Assembly (NCBI RefSeq): GCF_932526225.1
Contig: NC_064036.1
Coordinates: 1,242,001-1,302,000 of the forward strand
Source of the DNA: Nematostella vectensis
Lineage: Eukaryota; Cnidaria; Anthozoa; Actiniaria; Edwardsiidae
DNA length: 60,000 bases
Reading direction: 5' to 3'
The translations under genes were made by a program, and so were the position numbers. Below, piece after piece: positions 12,215 through 34,000 of the stretch. The notes under the pieces are model-generated. The model had not been told where the DNA came from. It saw nothing but the letters and a program-made list of their open reading frames with translations, and did not search any database. How positions within the stretch are numbered: position 1 is the first letter of the stretch; each line of letters begins with the position of its first letter.

Positions 12215-12666
12215 TTTGGGCACAAAGCCTCGACTTCGCGACACTTCGCGACAAAACAAGAACACATAACACAGGGACCCCAATGTCAAAAGAGGATCAC
12301 CAAATGACAATTCGACATTCTGAATTCGATTCGAGTTTTTGTAAACCGTGTGATTCGAAACGAATATTTTTTATACGACAATGCAACGGCGTGCTTTTAT
12401 GATATTCTCTCAAACCCTAAATCTTAAGAAGAAAAACAAAAGAAGAAAAGGCAAAGTCTAAAAAATACCACATCGGATACCTAAGATTCTCCTAGTGAAT
12501 AGTCCCTTTTTTGGGTTGCTATATTATTCCGATTAATCATAGAAAAAAGAAAAACAACTTCTCTTGAGATTTTAAAACACAATCGTGCTTGGGTTGCCTG
12601 TGGTAAAGGGTGTGTATCCTCGCAATGCATGGTGGTTATCGTACGAAGGTTCATAACAACAACAAG
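12215..12666. promoter_or_regulatory. Head-to-head intergenic interval, probable bidirectional promoter
   Basis: Only 452 bp separate the start codons of the minus-strand RUFY-like gene and the plus-strand WW gene. Both start codons are embedded in an AANATGGCG context (CCCAAAATGGCGAC read on minus at 12214; ACAAGATGGCGTTC on plus at 12667). This matches the ATGGCGGC-type core bound by YY1 in other animals, where the motif often overlaps the initiator codon. No clear TATA box is visible. Shared promoter use is inferred from spacing and orientation. Confidence 0.5.
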
Positions 12667-23230
<10,564 letters not shown>

Positions 23231-23965
23231 ATTACGGTGACGTTACCGGATGAAAAAAAAAAAACGATTTATTTACATGGGCTGCAAATGTTCATCAACA
23301 CAATTATAGTTCACCTTTAGCTTATATCGTAGGTTGACGTCATATCGTGATAATATACCGCAACTTTTTTTTTCCAATTTAGTGTGTAAACGCTAATATG
23401 GACCCAAAACTGTACCTTCAGATAACTAAGAGTAATCACTTGTCACAGCAATATGATCGGTGAAAAGGATATAAAGACGTGAAAATATCGCATCGCTTTT
23501 TCTCGTCAAGTTAACCAAAGACGAAGCATTGTATTCCATTCTATAGTAGAGTTAGTGCACAGTTAGTATAGTACTATAGTACTAAGTGGAGTATGCTTGT
23601 CAACAGGGTCTTTGTTCGTTTCATCGGTTACAGACCGCCCGAAGATATCGGATACTTCGTGCCGACGAAAGATGCACAAAGTGCATCGCAAGCCCCGGAG
23701 ATGCAAGAAAAACTTCTACTGTAACTCTCTTGTTGACAAACATAATCCTCTTTATAATACGAGCCCTGTTTATTTTCCTTATAATATCAATCGAGCGTTA
23801 AATAGGAATCTATTCTGATGTGCTCCCTTGGTGTAAATAGACGACGGAAAACATTAAATACCGACTACAAAGCTCAATTCAGATTGTCTTGCCCTTTCTC
23901 AAGAAATATGGAGTACTTTGAACTCACTAAGTCGACAATTTACTGGGTTATTTGAAGAAATTGAA

Positions 23966-24165
23966 AACTGTCGGGCATTTAGTCCATTGAGGACATTTCC
24001 CAACTGTCGGGCATTCAGTCCATTGAGGACATTTCCCAACTGTCGGGCATTCAGTCCATTGAGGACATTTCCCAACTGTCGGGCATTTAGTCCATTGAGG
24101 ACATTTCCCAACTGTCGGGCATTTAGTCCATTGAGGACATTTCCCGACTGTCGGGCATGTAGCCA
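23966..24165. repeat. 36-bp minisatellite, about 5 copies
   Basis: The unit core is AACTGTCGGGCATTTAGTCC. A 36-bp period keeps both strands open and gives spurious 12-residue protein repeats. Confidence 0.95.
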
Positions 24166-24339
24166 CTGCGAATTATTAAATGGCAAATTAGTGCTTTAAA
24201 AAATTGTTATCAGACATTTCCTGTGTAACTTTATCAAATAAAATATGTACATAACATCGTTTATACACAACAAAATAAATACCAAAATAAACATTTGAAA
24301 TCTTTAAAGGGGAACGCGTTTTTTTTTTTTTTTTTCCTT

Positions 24340-25080
24340 CCGCACGTCTGCCCCCCCTATACCTCTGCTCCCGCCTGTGACTCGGCTCCACACATCTGCT
24401 CCTCTGCTGCCGTCCACACATCTGCTCTTCTGCTCCCGTCCACACATCTGCTCCCGCCTTCGCCTCTCCCATCCACACATCTTCTCTGCTCCCATCCACA
24501 CATCTGCTCCTCTCCCATCCACACATCTGCTCCTCTCCCATCCACACATCTGCTCCCATCCGCACCTCTCCCATCCACTCATCTGCTCTACTCCCATCCA
24601 CCCATCTGCTCCCATCTACACATCTGCTCCTCTGCTCCCATCCACACATCTGCTCCTCTCCTATCCACACATCTGCTCCCATCCACACATCTGCTCGCAT
24701 CCGCACATCTGCTCCTCTCCCATCTACACATTTGCTCCTCTGCTCGCATCTGCCCCTCTCCACTCCACACATCTGCTCGCATCCGCACATCTGCTCCTCT
24801 CCCATCCACACATATGCTCCTCTCCCATCCAGACATCTGCTCCTCTCCCATCCACACATCTCCTCTGCTCCCATCCACACATCTGCTCCCATCCACACAT
24901 CTACTCCCATCCACACATCTGCTCCCATCCACACATCTACTCCCATCCACACATCTGCTCCCATCCAGACATCTGCTTCTCTGCTCCCATCCACACATCT
25001 GCTCCCATCCAGACATCTGCTTCTCTGCTCCCATCCACACATCTGCTCCCATCCACACATCTGCTCACCCTCGCAACTGT
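24340..25080. repeat. 18 to 24-bp minisatellite, about 35 copies
   Basis: The unit core is CTCCCATCCACACATCTG, 18 bp, with longer variants that insert CTCT or CCTCTG. It is strongly strand-asymmetric (pyrimidine-rich plus strand). Open frames of up to about 310 codons here are products of the repeat. Confidence 0.95.
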
Positions 25081-25349
25081 TTTCTCCCGCCCGCACCTCT
25101 GCTCCCGCATAATACTGATTCACACATAGTATTCATTGCTTTGGGCGATTCAAGAGTAACTGAGTCAAGAGAGTAAACATCTTAAATATGGAATTAAGCC
25201 TTCGATTTAACCCTTGCCTTCTTAAATGTATATCAAAACAGAGATCGCCAGTCTTAAAATATTCAGTTTATTTCATTTGAAAATTTTTACCTACATGTGC
25301 TTTTACTTATATTTCTACCTTGTCTCTACTCTATAGTATGGTTCTTAAC

Positions 25350-25530
25350 ACAAGACGAAGTCGTTGTAGATGCAATAGTTGTTATTGATGCCGCTACCTG
25401 GTTGCTATGGTTTTGTTGGGGGTACTGTTGTTGATACTGTCGCTACTTTGTTGCTGTGGTTTTCGTGGGTGTGCTGTTATTATTGATGCTGTGTGTTTGT
25501 GCCTTTGGTTGGTGATGTTGTTGTTGCGCT
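25350..25530 (+). repeat. Segment duplicated at 28372-28530
   Basis: CGAAGTCGTTGTAGATGCAA, followed by CCGCTACCTGGTTGCTATGG and a GTTGTTG-rich tail, recurs 3.0 kb away in direct orientation (28378 onward) inside the oxidase 3' region. A separate 45-bp block (CTTTTACTTATATTTCTAC...) also occurs twice nearby, at about 25300 and 25530. Confidence 0.85.
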
Positions 25531-25861
25531 TTTACTTATATTTCTACTTTGTCTCTACTCTATAGTATGGTTTGAAAGAATTTTGTATTTATGAGACTTA
25601 TTTTGGTCATGTAGTCCAGTAAGAGTAAATCGACTCACTTTGCTTTGAGTAAATACATGGTGTGTCGTTTGGTCGTCTAAAATCCTCTAAGTAAATAGGC
25701 TCCATTTGTCTCTGGGTATAATATAATGCATTTGCGATCTCTTTTTTGAGTCTTCTCTCCTGTGCCTGGTTCATATTAAAGAGAAAACTGAGCAGGATCT
25801 ACAAGACACGCTTGTTGGACAGCGTCCACGGTAGCAGGACCATCTGGTGACCAACAAACAA

Positions 25862-26572
25862 AACCAGTAAGCGTATTCCAAACGTATAACAAAACCAGTA
25901 GGCGTATACCAAACGTATAACAAAACCAGTAGGCGTATACAAACGTATAACAAAACCAGTAGGCGTATTCCAAACGTATAACAAAACCAGTAGGCGTATA
26001 CCAAACGTATAACAAAACCAGTAAGCGTATTCCAAACGTATAACAAAACCAGTAGGCGTATACCAAACGTATAACAAAACCATTAAGCGTATACCGAACG
26101 TATAACAAAACCATTAAGCGTATACCAAACGTATAATAAAACCAGTAAGCGTATACCAAACGTATAACAAAACCAGTAGGCGTATACCAAACGTATAACA
26201 AAACCAGTAGGCGTATACAAACGTATAACAAATCCAGTAAGCGTATACCAAACGTATAATAAAACCAGTAAGCGTATACCAAACGTATAACAAAACCAGT
26301 AGGCGTATACCAAACGTATAACAAAACCAGTAGGCGTATACAAACGTATAACAAATCCAGTAAGCGTATACCAAACGTAAAACAAAACCAGTAAGCGTAT
26401 ACCAAACTTATAACAAAACCAGTAGGCGTATACCAAACGTATAACAAAACCAGTAAGCGTATATCAAACGTACAACAAAACCAGTAAGCGTATACCAATC
26501 GTATAACAAAACCAGTAAGCGTAAACCAAACCTATAACAAAACCAGTAAGCGTATACCAAACGTATAACGCC
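25862..26572. repeat. 31-bp minisatellite, about 23 copies
   Basis: The unit core is AACAAAACCAGTAAGCGTAT, followed by ACCAAACGTAT. Single diverged units reappear at 27622-27645, 27950-27975 and 28017-28042, so the family once spread or extended further. Confidence 0.95.
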
Positions 26573-27648
26573 ACCCCACTGGAAAACAACTGAAGACAGA
26601 AAGTATCATTATTTCGGAGCGATTTTCATAATTGTTGCTCAAATGAGCGGCGTTTACTTGCACAGTGAACTGACCCGCGTCTCGAAAGTCAGATTAAAAC
26701 AATACCTCCTTTAACAAAAATGTCCTAATTTTTATACGAATGCTCAGAAGACAGAATGTCTCTTAAAGTGTATGGTTTTTTTTTCTGACTTGATGCGGTT
26801 TTTTCTATTTACATTGCTTTTAGTTTTTCGTGCTTCCCGGAGGACGTGGGAATAGTTACGTATCACCCTGTGCCCATAGTGTGTTTTTGGTTTGACTGCA
26901 GATATAAAGCCGCGAAAAGGATTAACTTGATTATCCCGTTCTCAATTAATCATTTAATCCCAGTAATATTAATTCTAAACGGTTAATTTTTATTATGTGG
27001 GCCTTTTATTTCAGTCATTCGGCTGAATAAAGAACTTCATTTTAAAGACAACCTCACTAATATTGTTAGCGCTCGATAAAATATTATTCTATATTAAAAT
27101 AATTACTGAGACTGTGATTGATATATCAATATGCGAGGATAAATAAAAAAACTGCCAAGATTAACCATAGTTAAATCATTAGCTGGCTAACTTACAATGG
27201 GATTGTTATTGCAGAACTCTTAAAAGAACGACAACAACGCATTGGCGGCCGTAGCATTTACATTTTGTTCTTGTAAAATAAAAACGGCTTTTTGTTGAGC
27301 TCTCGTTCACGAAGATTATCAAAATAAATCACCCAATTCTAGGCTTACCTTATCCTCTACATTTTTACATGTTGTCTATTTTGCCGTTTTAGTATTTGTG
27401 TGGATTGTGGCATTTATTTTGAAAACATTCTATCAGACCGTTTTGTTTCTTGCAATAAGGATTTGTTAGCGACACGCGAGCGAAAGCCCATTGACGATTG
27501 TTGGTTTGTTAACCTGCAATTTTAAAATGAAGTGATACGGAACTGGTCATCGTACTGTAAGTGTATTTCATAGGTATACCCCACCGACACTGAGAAACAA
27601 GTGAAGACGTATCAAAAGTACATCCAGTAAGCGTACACCAAACGTGTA

Positions 27649-27904
27649 CACCTATTTCAATAAAGGTTGTCAGTGCGAATGGCAAATGGCGATTGGCAAA
27701 TGGGAGTTGTACGACCGAAAGTAACCATGCGTCTCAAGAATATGGACAAATCAAAACAATTATCCATTAAAGGTTACCAATGCTTGGCTCTGACATTGCT
27801 GGACTTTATATAACACCTTAACACCTCTAATTTCACAAAAAAATAGTAGCCATTAGCCATTTACCATTCGCCATTTGCACTGACAACCTTTTGTGAAATA
27901 GGTG
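27649..27904. mobile_element. 256-bp MITE, TA target duplication, best copy of the family
   Basis: Its 28-bp terminal inverted repeats match with two or three differences (CACCTATTTCAATAAAGGTT on the left, CACCTATTTCACAAAAGGTT read inward from the right). TA flanks both sides (27647-27648, 27905-27906). It sits inside a diverged unit of the 31-bp repeat family. No coding capacity; a Tc1/mariner-type mobiliser is an inference from TA. Confidence 0.82.
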
Positions 27905-28083
27905 TATCTCACCAATACTAAAAAATAACTGAAGACACATCGAAGTACAACCAGTAAGCAGATTCCAGACGTATACCCCACAGACACTGAGAAACCCCCC
28001 AATACAAAGCGAAGTTCAGCAGTAAGCGTATCCCAAACGTTAACCGCCAACCAACTGAAGATATCGAAATACAACTTATTTTG

Positions 28084-31000
28084 TCATTTTTTTTGCGGGG
28101 TTATCAAAGCTAGAAGAAAGTAGATGGTTAAAACAAAATTAGAGCTTACCTAGTAGAGGTAAATGATATTTGCTTTGCCAAATACCTTTAGATTGTTAAA
28201 CCAGAAAGCTAGATCAAAAGGCCTACCCAATGGAAAATATTCACTGTCTTTGCCAATCTCTTCTCGCGCGCTTTGGATGGCGTGCTTTACGGCGAACAGA
28301 CAAGAGGCGGCCATGCACATCGGAGGCTCACCCACAACTGAAGGAAAAATTGTTACATACAGTTCTTGACAAAAGGCGAAGTCGTTGTAGATGCAATAGT
28401 TGTTGTTGATGCCGCTACCTGGTTGCTATGGTTTTGTTGGAGGTACTGTTGTTGTTGATGCTGTGTGTTTGTGCCTTTGGTTGGTGATGTTGTTGTTGTT
28501 GATGCTTGTCGCTACTTTGTTGCTGTGTTTGTGGTTTTGGAGGGTGGCTGGTTTTAATGGTTTTAATCATCCTCTATCTAATCGTCCTCTATTGAATCAT
28601 CCTCTATCTAATCGTCCTCTATTGATTTATTTATTGTTCCTATTGTGTCTGCTCTTTTGATAAAGATGAACCCCGCTTACCTTTCGATCCAAGGATCCCT
28701 AGTGGGTTTGTGGCTTTCTTCAGTAGAGTGACCCTCAAATCGATAGGGATGTCCTTGGAGCTTGGTGGCTTATATTCCTACAAGCAAGAAGATACAAGGA
28801 ATTGTTCGACCAGCTCAGTCTATCCATTATACGCCAAATCTGGAAACATACGGGGCGGCATTATAAGCTTCTAAATACGCATTTTGATTCTCGAGGTTTT
28901 TGAAGGGGCACCTTCAGAGAATACGAAGGAAGGAGTTCATTTTTGGGAGTAAGGTTATGATACATACCACAATTGTGTACTTATGTAAAAGGTCAAAAAA
29001 GATCATATAAGGTAGGATGTTTAGGATGTGCCTTGTTTGCGACGCGCTCTCCGTGTTTGACTAGAAAACCCTGTCAAGTTACGTTGCGTAATCTGAGCTT
29101 CTACCCAATAGCGTGGCAACTGCCCCCGGCGCGCTAGCCGAAACGTGCCCGACTAAGAAAAATTAACTTGACCGGGTTTTCTAGTCAAACACGGAGAGCG
29201 CGTCGCAAACAAGGCACATTTCAGCCAAATTAGAGGGAATTTCGTGGTTTATTATCAAACTCTGTTCCTACCGCCTTGTCAATGGATGTCACACCAGGTG
29301 AAAGGTTTAATTGCGACGGGTACCTCGAAATTTCAAAAGTCTCGCAGAAATTTCGCAAAGTCTCTGAATCTCGGCGTTTTTTACCGTTTTGTCTCATTTT
29401 TTGTTTCAAAAATTTCAAAGGGTCTCAGAGCCTCGTTTTTTTTTTCTACCAGACGGTAGAAAAACGGATTTTTAAACGCGATCTCGGAGTAGGGGCACTC
29501 ATTTTGTTTCAACTCATGTTTATTCCATACCTCGAGCAAGTTACTCGAAAACAAGCTCGTAAAAGCTCGAGCTCGGATTCCAAAACTTGACAAAAGTCTC
29601 GGGCTTGGGTTCCGAAATTAAAATTCTCGGGCTTGGATTCCGAAACGCGGGGCTCGGCAAGTCTCGGATTTACCCATCGATACCCCTAACAAACTTATCA
29701 GCTTTTGTTTGGTCGGGGTGATTGCCCGATTTCCTGCCTGAGATTAGTCCTGCCTGAGATTTGTCCGGTTTGAGATTTGTCCGGCCTGATATTTGTCCGG
29801 ACTGAGATTTGTCCTGCTTGAGATGTGTCCGGCCTTTGAAATGTCAATGTCCTACGGAAGGATAGCCCTGTATCAGCATGTTCTCTTGCCCAGGCCGGTC
29901 ATATCGTGTGATTATTTCTCGTCGGTATCGTTCGAAGATAAAGGCCTGGCTAGTCTAGGCGGCATGTCGAGCCCGACATGTAGCGTGCGACATGTCTCCT
30001 AAATGTTCCATAGTTTAACCTTCGCCAGAAACATGTAGCGAGCGACACGAAAATTTTTCTAAACTATCCGAAAAACAGTTCTCTGTCGCTCCCACAAGAT
30101 TTGTCGCGCGCTATAACGTCTCTCTGGGTGGCTAAACTAGCAGACGTGCAGGCGACATGTCACGTCACGACACGACACGTCACGACATGTCACGCGTGGG
30201 AATGTGAATACTATAGAAGCTGCGGATATCATTGGTGCTATTCAAATTATAAGACAGACCAAGTGCTGAATATTCAAGAAATTTGTCTGTGAGAGCGAAG
30301 AATGTTTAAGATTGCTCTTCGTCTGTAACTGACGTCACTCTATTGTTCTCTGTTGAGATCATATTACAACTTCTAAACAACAACTTTTAAAAAATAAATT
30401 CTACAGTGCTTTAAATGTTGTTGAAACATAAGCTAAATAATTCTTCTTGCCAAATTGCAAGGGTTTATTTAATTTGTTCTGGAAAAAATCGATGACATAA
30501 GTTGCGTCACGCAACAAGAGCCGGCCGTTTATTTTGACAGTCAAATTTCCACAATTTGTGGTCAATTTCCACTAAAACTCATTCAGATGTTTTTTTTACG
30601 GTGATATCTAAGTACAAGGAACATAATTGTTGTTATTTGTAGGCGCTTAAGGCATTTGTTGATTCCGCCGCCATCTTGGTAGGTAAAGAGATACTACCAA
30701 AGATGGCGGCGCCATATTTCACTATAGCGAAGACGCAACTTCGATCGCTAATATCCCGGGCACAAATTATCGTACCAAGTTCAATCTTTGTGAATTGTTA
30801 AACTAATAATTCTCTTTTATGCAAACGTATCTTTATTCGATGTACACCAACTTGAAAATATTTAAATTTTGGGGCTTCTAGACGTCATGCAGGGTGCAAT
30901 AGAAGAATAGATTGCGTGAGCTTATCAAATCATGAAACCCTCTTACACTGTTTTGCATATAACACAATGGTTGTTTTGCTCTATGTAGAGTATTGTTTTT

Positions 31001-34000
31001 AATTTATTCGACCACATTGAGTCACTGTAGCGGGACAATTTTGACAGCGAGTCGGTGTGTTTTTCGGAATTTGTGTTAGGCGACATTTTTCGTCTCCAAC
31101 TTTTAAAAAATAACATCGCCTGATAATCGGGATACGCCTTACATTGTCATCAAACCCCTGACAGAACGAAAGAAGTACAATCACTATAACGGCCCCACCG
31201 AGGACGTCATTGATACGCAATATTATATTTTGTATCCAGATTTACCCTAGGTACTAGCCTACGTGTAGCCGCTGACTCGCGAGTACCAGTGGCTCCAAGC
31301 TTCACTTCAAGAGCCGCGAAGAGGCGACAACGACTGAGAGAAGCGATGATTGATGTGAAGCTTTGGAGCCTCTGGTACCCATGGAAATGCAGCTTTTATA
31401 CGTCGAATTGAATTTGACTGTGCGAGACCTTTCGTTATTGTTAAGCGTGAAGTATTGTAAAGGCTTCATACACGCCAAAATATCAATTCGAGGAGAAGAG
31501 ACGTGACTACAAGTATAACAAACAAGTGGATCAAAATGGAAAAAAACAAAGTCATATCGAACAACACGTTGATTATTGTTCTGGTGCTAGTTGCATTTGT
31601 TTCATTCTATGGTCTAATTTTAACGATGGAAACAACCCCACGGCAGCCAAGAATGAAGGCTGTCGCTTATAGAAAGTTGAATACTTCTCGAGCACATGCG
31701 GCATCTACACCAATCAAGCAAAACAGAAGCACCTTAACAGAAAGAAAGCTCGTGCTTTTCTATACTGGGTTCTTTGGTGATATGTCTTGGTCATTTCTTA
31801 GCGAACGTGTTATGAATAAGCTGAATGAGGAACCGTGTCCCTACAAATGCAGAGTGACTTCTGATAAAAAGCTGTTTGCAAACAGTAGTGCAGTGATATT
31901 TCACGCAAGAGATATGCCCTCTGTGACAACACTTAATGATTTAATGAGGAAAAAGCCCGTCACCCAAGTCTGGGTTTACTTTATCATGGAAAACCCTATT
32001 AACACTCCTCCTCCATCACAGTTTAATAACATGTTTAACTGGACAATGACATACTCCTCCAAATCAGACGTATTTTTCCCATACGGACAATATTACGCGT
32101 CGCCTTCTCCGTCTATTGCGGACGATTTTACACAAGGAAAGGACAAGCTAATCGTCTGGGGGGTGAGCCATTGTGGCAAACTTCGAGATAGCGTAGCAAA
32201 GAAACTATCGGAGTATCTTCCGGTTAACATCTACGGTGGCTGTGCATCGAGGTTTCCTAAGCGAACACAGGACGGTACAACCTGTCCACGTTTTAATCAA
32301 GAGTGCGATGCACTCATGCTTCGCTTCAAGTTCGCATTGAGTTTCGAGAATGAAGAATGCCCCGATTACACCACCGAAAAATACTGGTTTGCGATACAAC
32401 GTGGCAACTTGCCCATTGTGTTGGGAGGAATCAATGATAATGTTGCCATTCCAGGGTCTTATATTCATATCAAGGACTTTCCAAATATCAAAGCACTTTC
32501 GGAATACATCAAGTATCTGGATAAGAACCATACAGCTTACAATCAGTATTTTCAATGGAAGAGAAAATACAAAGTAAACGCGAATGCTTTTTCATATACT
32601 AGGGCGGGATGCAATTTGTGCAGTTTGTTGAACACACGAAAAAGTCCTAAGGTTTATGAACATCTTGATCGATTCTGGGACAGAGGCATGTGCAATAGGG
32701 AATCCGAAAAGTTATTAAACATAATTAGCGGGTAAGAGAAAAAGGTTTTCAAACTTTAAGTTTCGCTGTCCTCTGGAACTTTTTGCACAGGCTTAAAAAA
32801 TCGCACTAGGGCAGATCATCTTTTCAAGTATATTCTTTGAATTCGCACATGCGGCTCTTAATCTCTTTGGCAGCAAGATAAAAAGACATGGGAATTTGTA
32901 TGAGAATCCATGTCCAATTTACTTGAAACCATTTGCCTACCCTCACTACCAAAGAGCCACGAACCGGCGACACCAGGGTACAATTAGCCAGAATGACCAA
33001 TCAATATCTATATTTTTATTTGCCTTTTCTAAAGAAATCTTTTCATCGTTCTAAACATCCTGTCGCCTTTTTCGCTCAGGAACACTATTCTCGCCTTTTT
33101 TAAGTTTCACCTTGCTCCCACGGTTCGATAGAAGGTAGTAAGGATAAAAGAATGGGAAGAATGGGAAGAATAGGAAGAAGGAAGACTACTGCAGCGGGAC
33201 GTGAACGGAGAACTTCTCCTTTGATATTGTTTAATTGAACATAAAAAGGTTTATTTGCAAGTATTATAACTAGAAAAACTAGATGGTCTGCGTAGGCGTG
33301 GTGTAGACAAGGTATGGATCAACACAAGGTTGAAAAGGTATGTAAACGCCTCTGTGAAACAGAGTGGTTGCGCTGACGTTTCGAGCGTTAGTCTTTCGTC
33401 GGAGCAACCACTCTGTTTCACAGAGGCGTTCAACATACCTTTTCAACCTTGTGTTGATTCGTATATTATTTGCAAGTAATATTCCAAATAATCATTCACG
33501 ATTAAAGTCTGATACTTTATTAATGATATTTGATTGAATGTTTCTCAGATACTTGCTTGAATTAGCCGATGGGGATGGATGCTTTGTGTGACTCGGCATT
33601 GAGCGGGAGCATAAAATGGCGGCGTGATTGTCATTTTTTACGGTCAGGAAATAATAAAAATACCTATTTACCGAGTGAAATCAGCTAGAATCGATGGAAA
33701 GGCATCATAAATTTGTTTCTTAAATTATTTACAGCATTGTGATTTGTGTGGATTCTAGACTCGTGCCTGATTAAAATATCTTGCAAAATATGTCTGCAAA
33801 AAGCTGGGCGGCAGAAACAGAATTTGATGGAAAAATATATCTTGCCTATATACGGGGTTTTCTAGTCAAACACGGTAAACGGTTAGTTGTTTATTTTCAA
33901 CTCTGTCCCTAGCGCCCTTGAACAGCGGCCAATACATATGCAATGCAAATCAAACAGCGGTGATTACCGTACCCAAGTGGATGATGTGAGCTCTTGTCCA

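Larger units (their letters stand above)
23231..28083. other. Intergenic, repeat-rich region between convergent gene ends
   Basis: No reading frame here has protein-like composition or recognisable similarity. The long frames overlying 23966-26572 follow tandem arrays on both strands and are not genes. The non-repetitive parts (23231-23950, 24180-24330, 25090-25860, 26580-27640) are A/T-rich. They contain a 71-codon frame at 23586-23801 with nothing to support it. Confidence 0.7.

Noticed and set aside
24188-25176. Long open frames (up to about 310 codons) on both strands
   Set aside because: They lie over the 18-bp minisatellite, whose length is a multiple of three, so all frames stay open. 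The proteins are pure repeat and no splice or start context supports them.
25776-26498. 240-codon Tyr/Phe/Leu-rich frame resembling a membrane protein
   Set aside because: Produced by the 31-bp minisatellite. The same hydrophobic word appears in several overlapping frames, so it reflects base composition.
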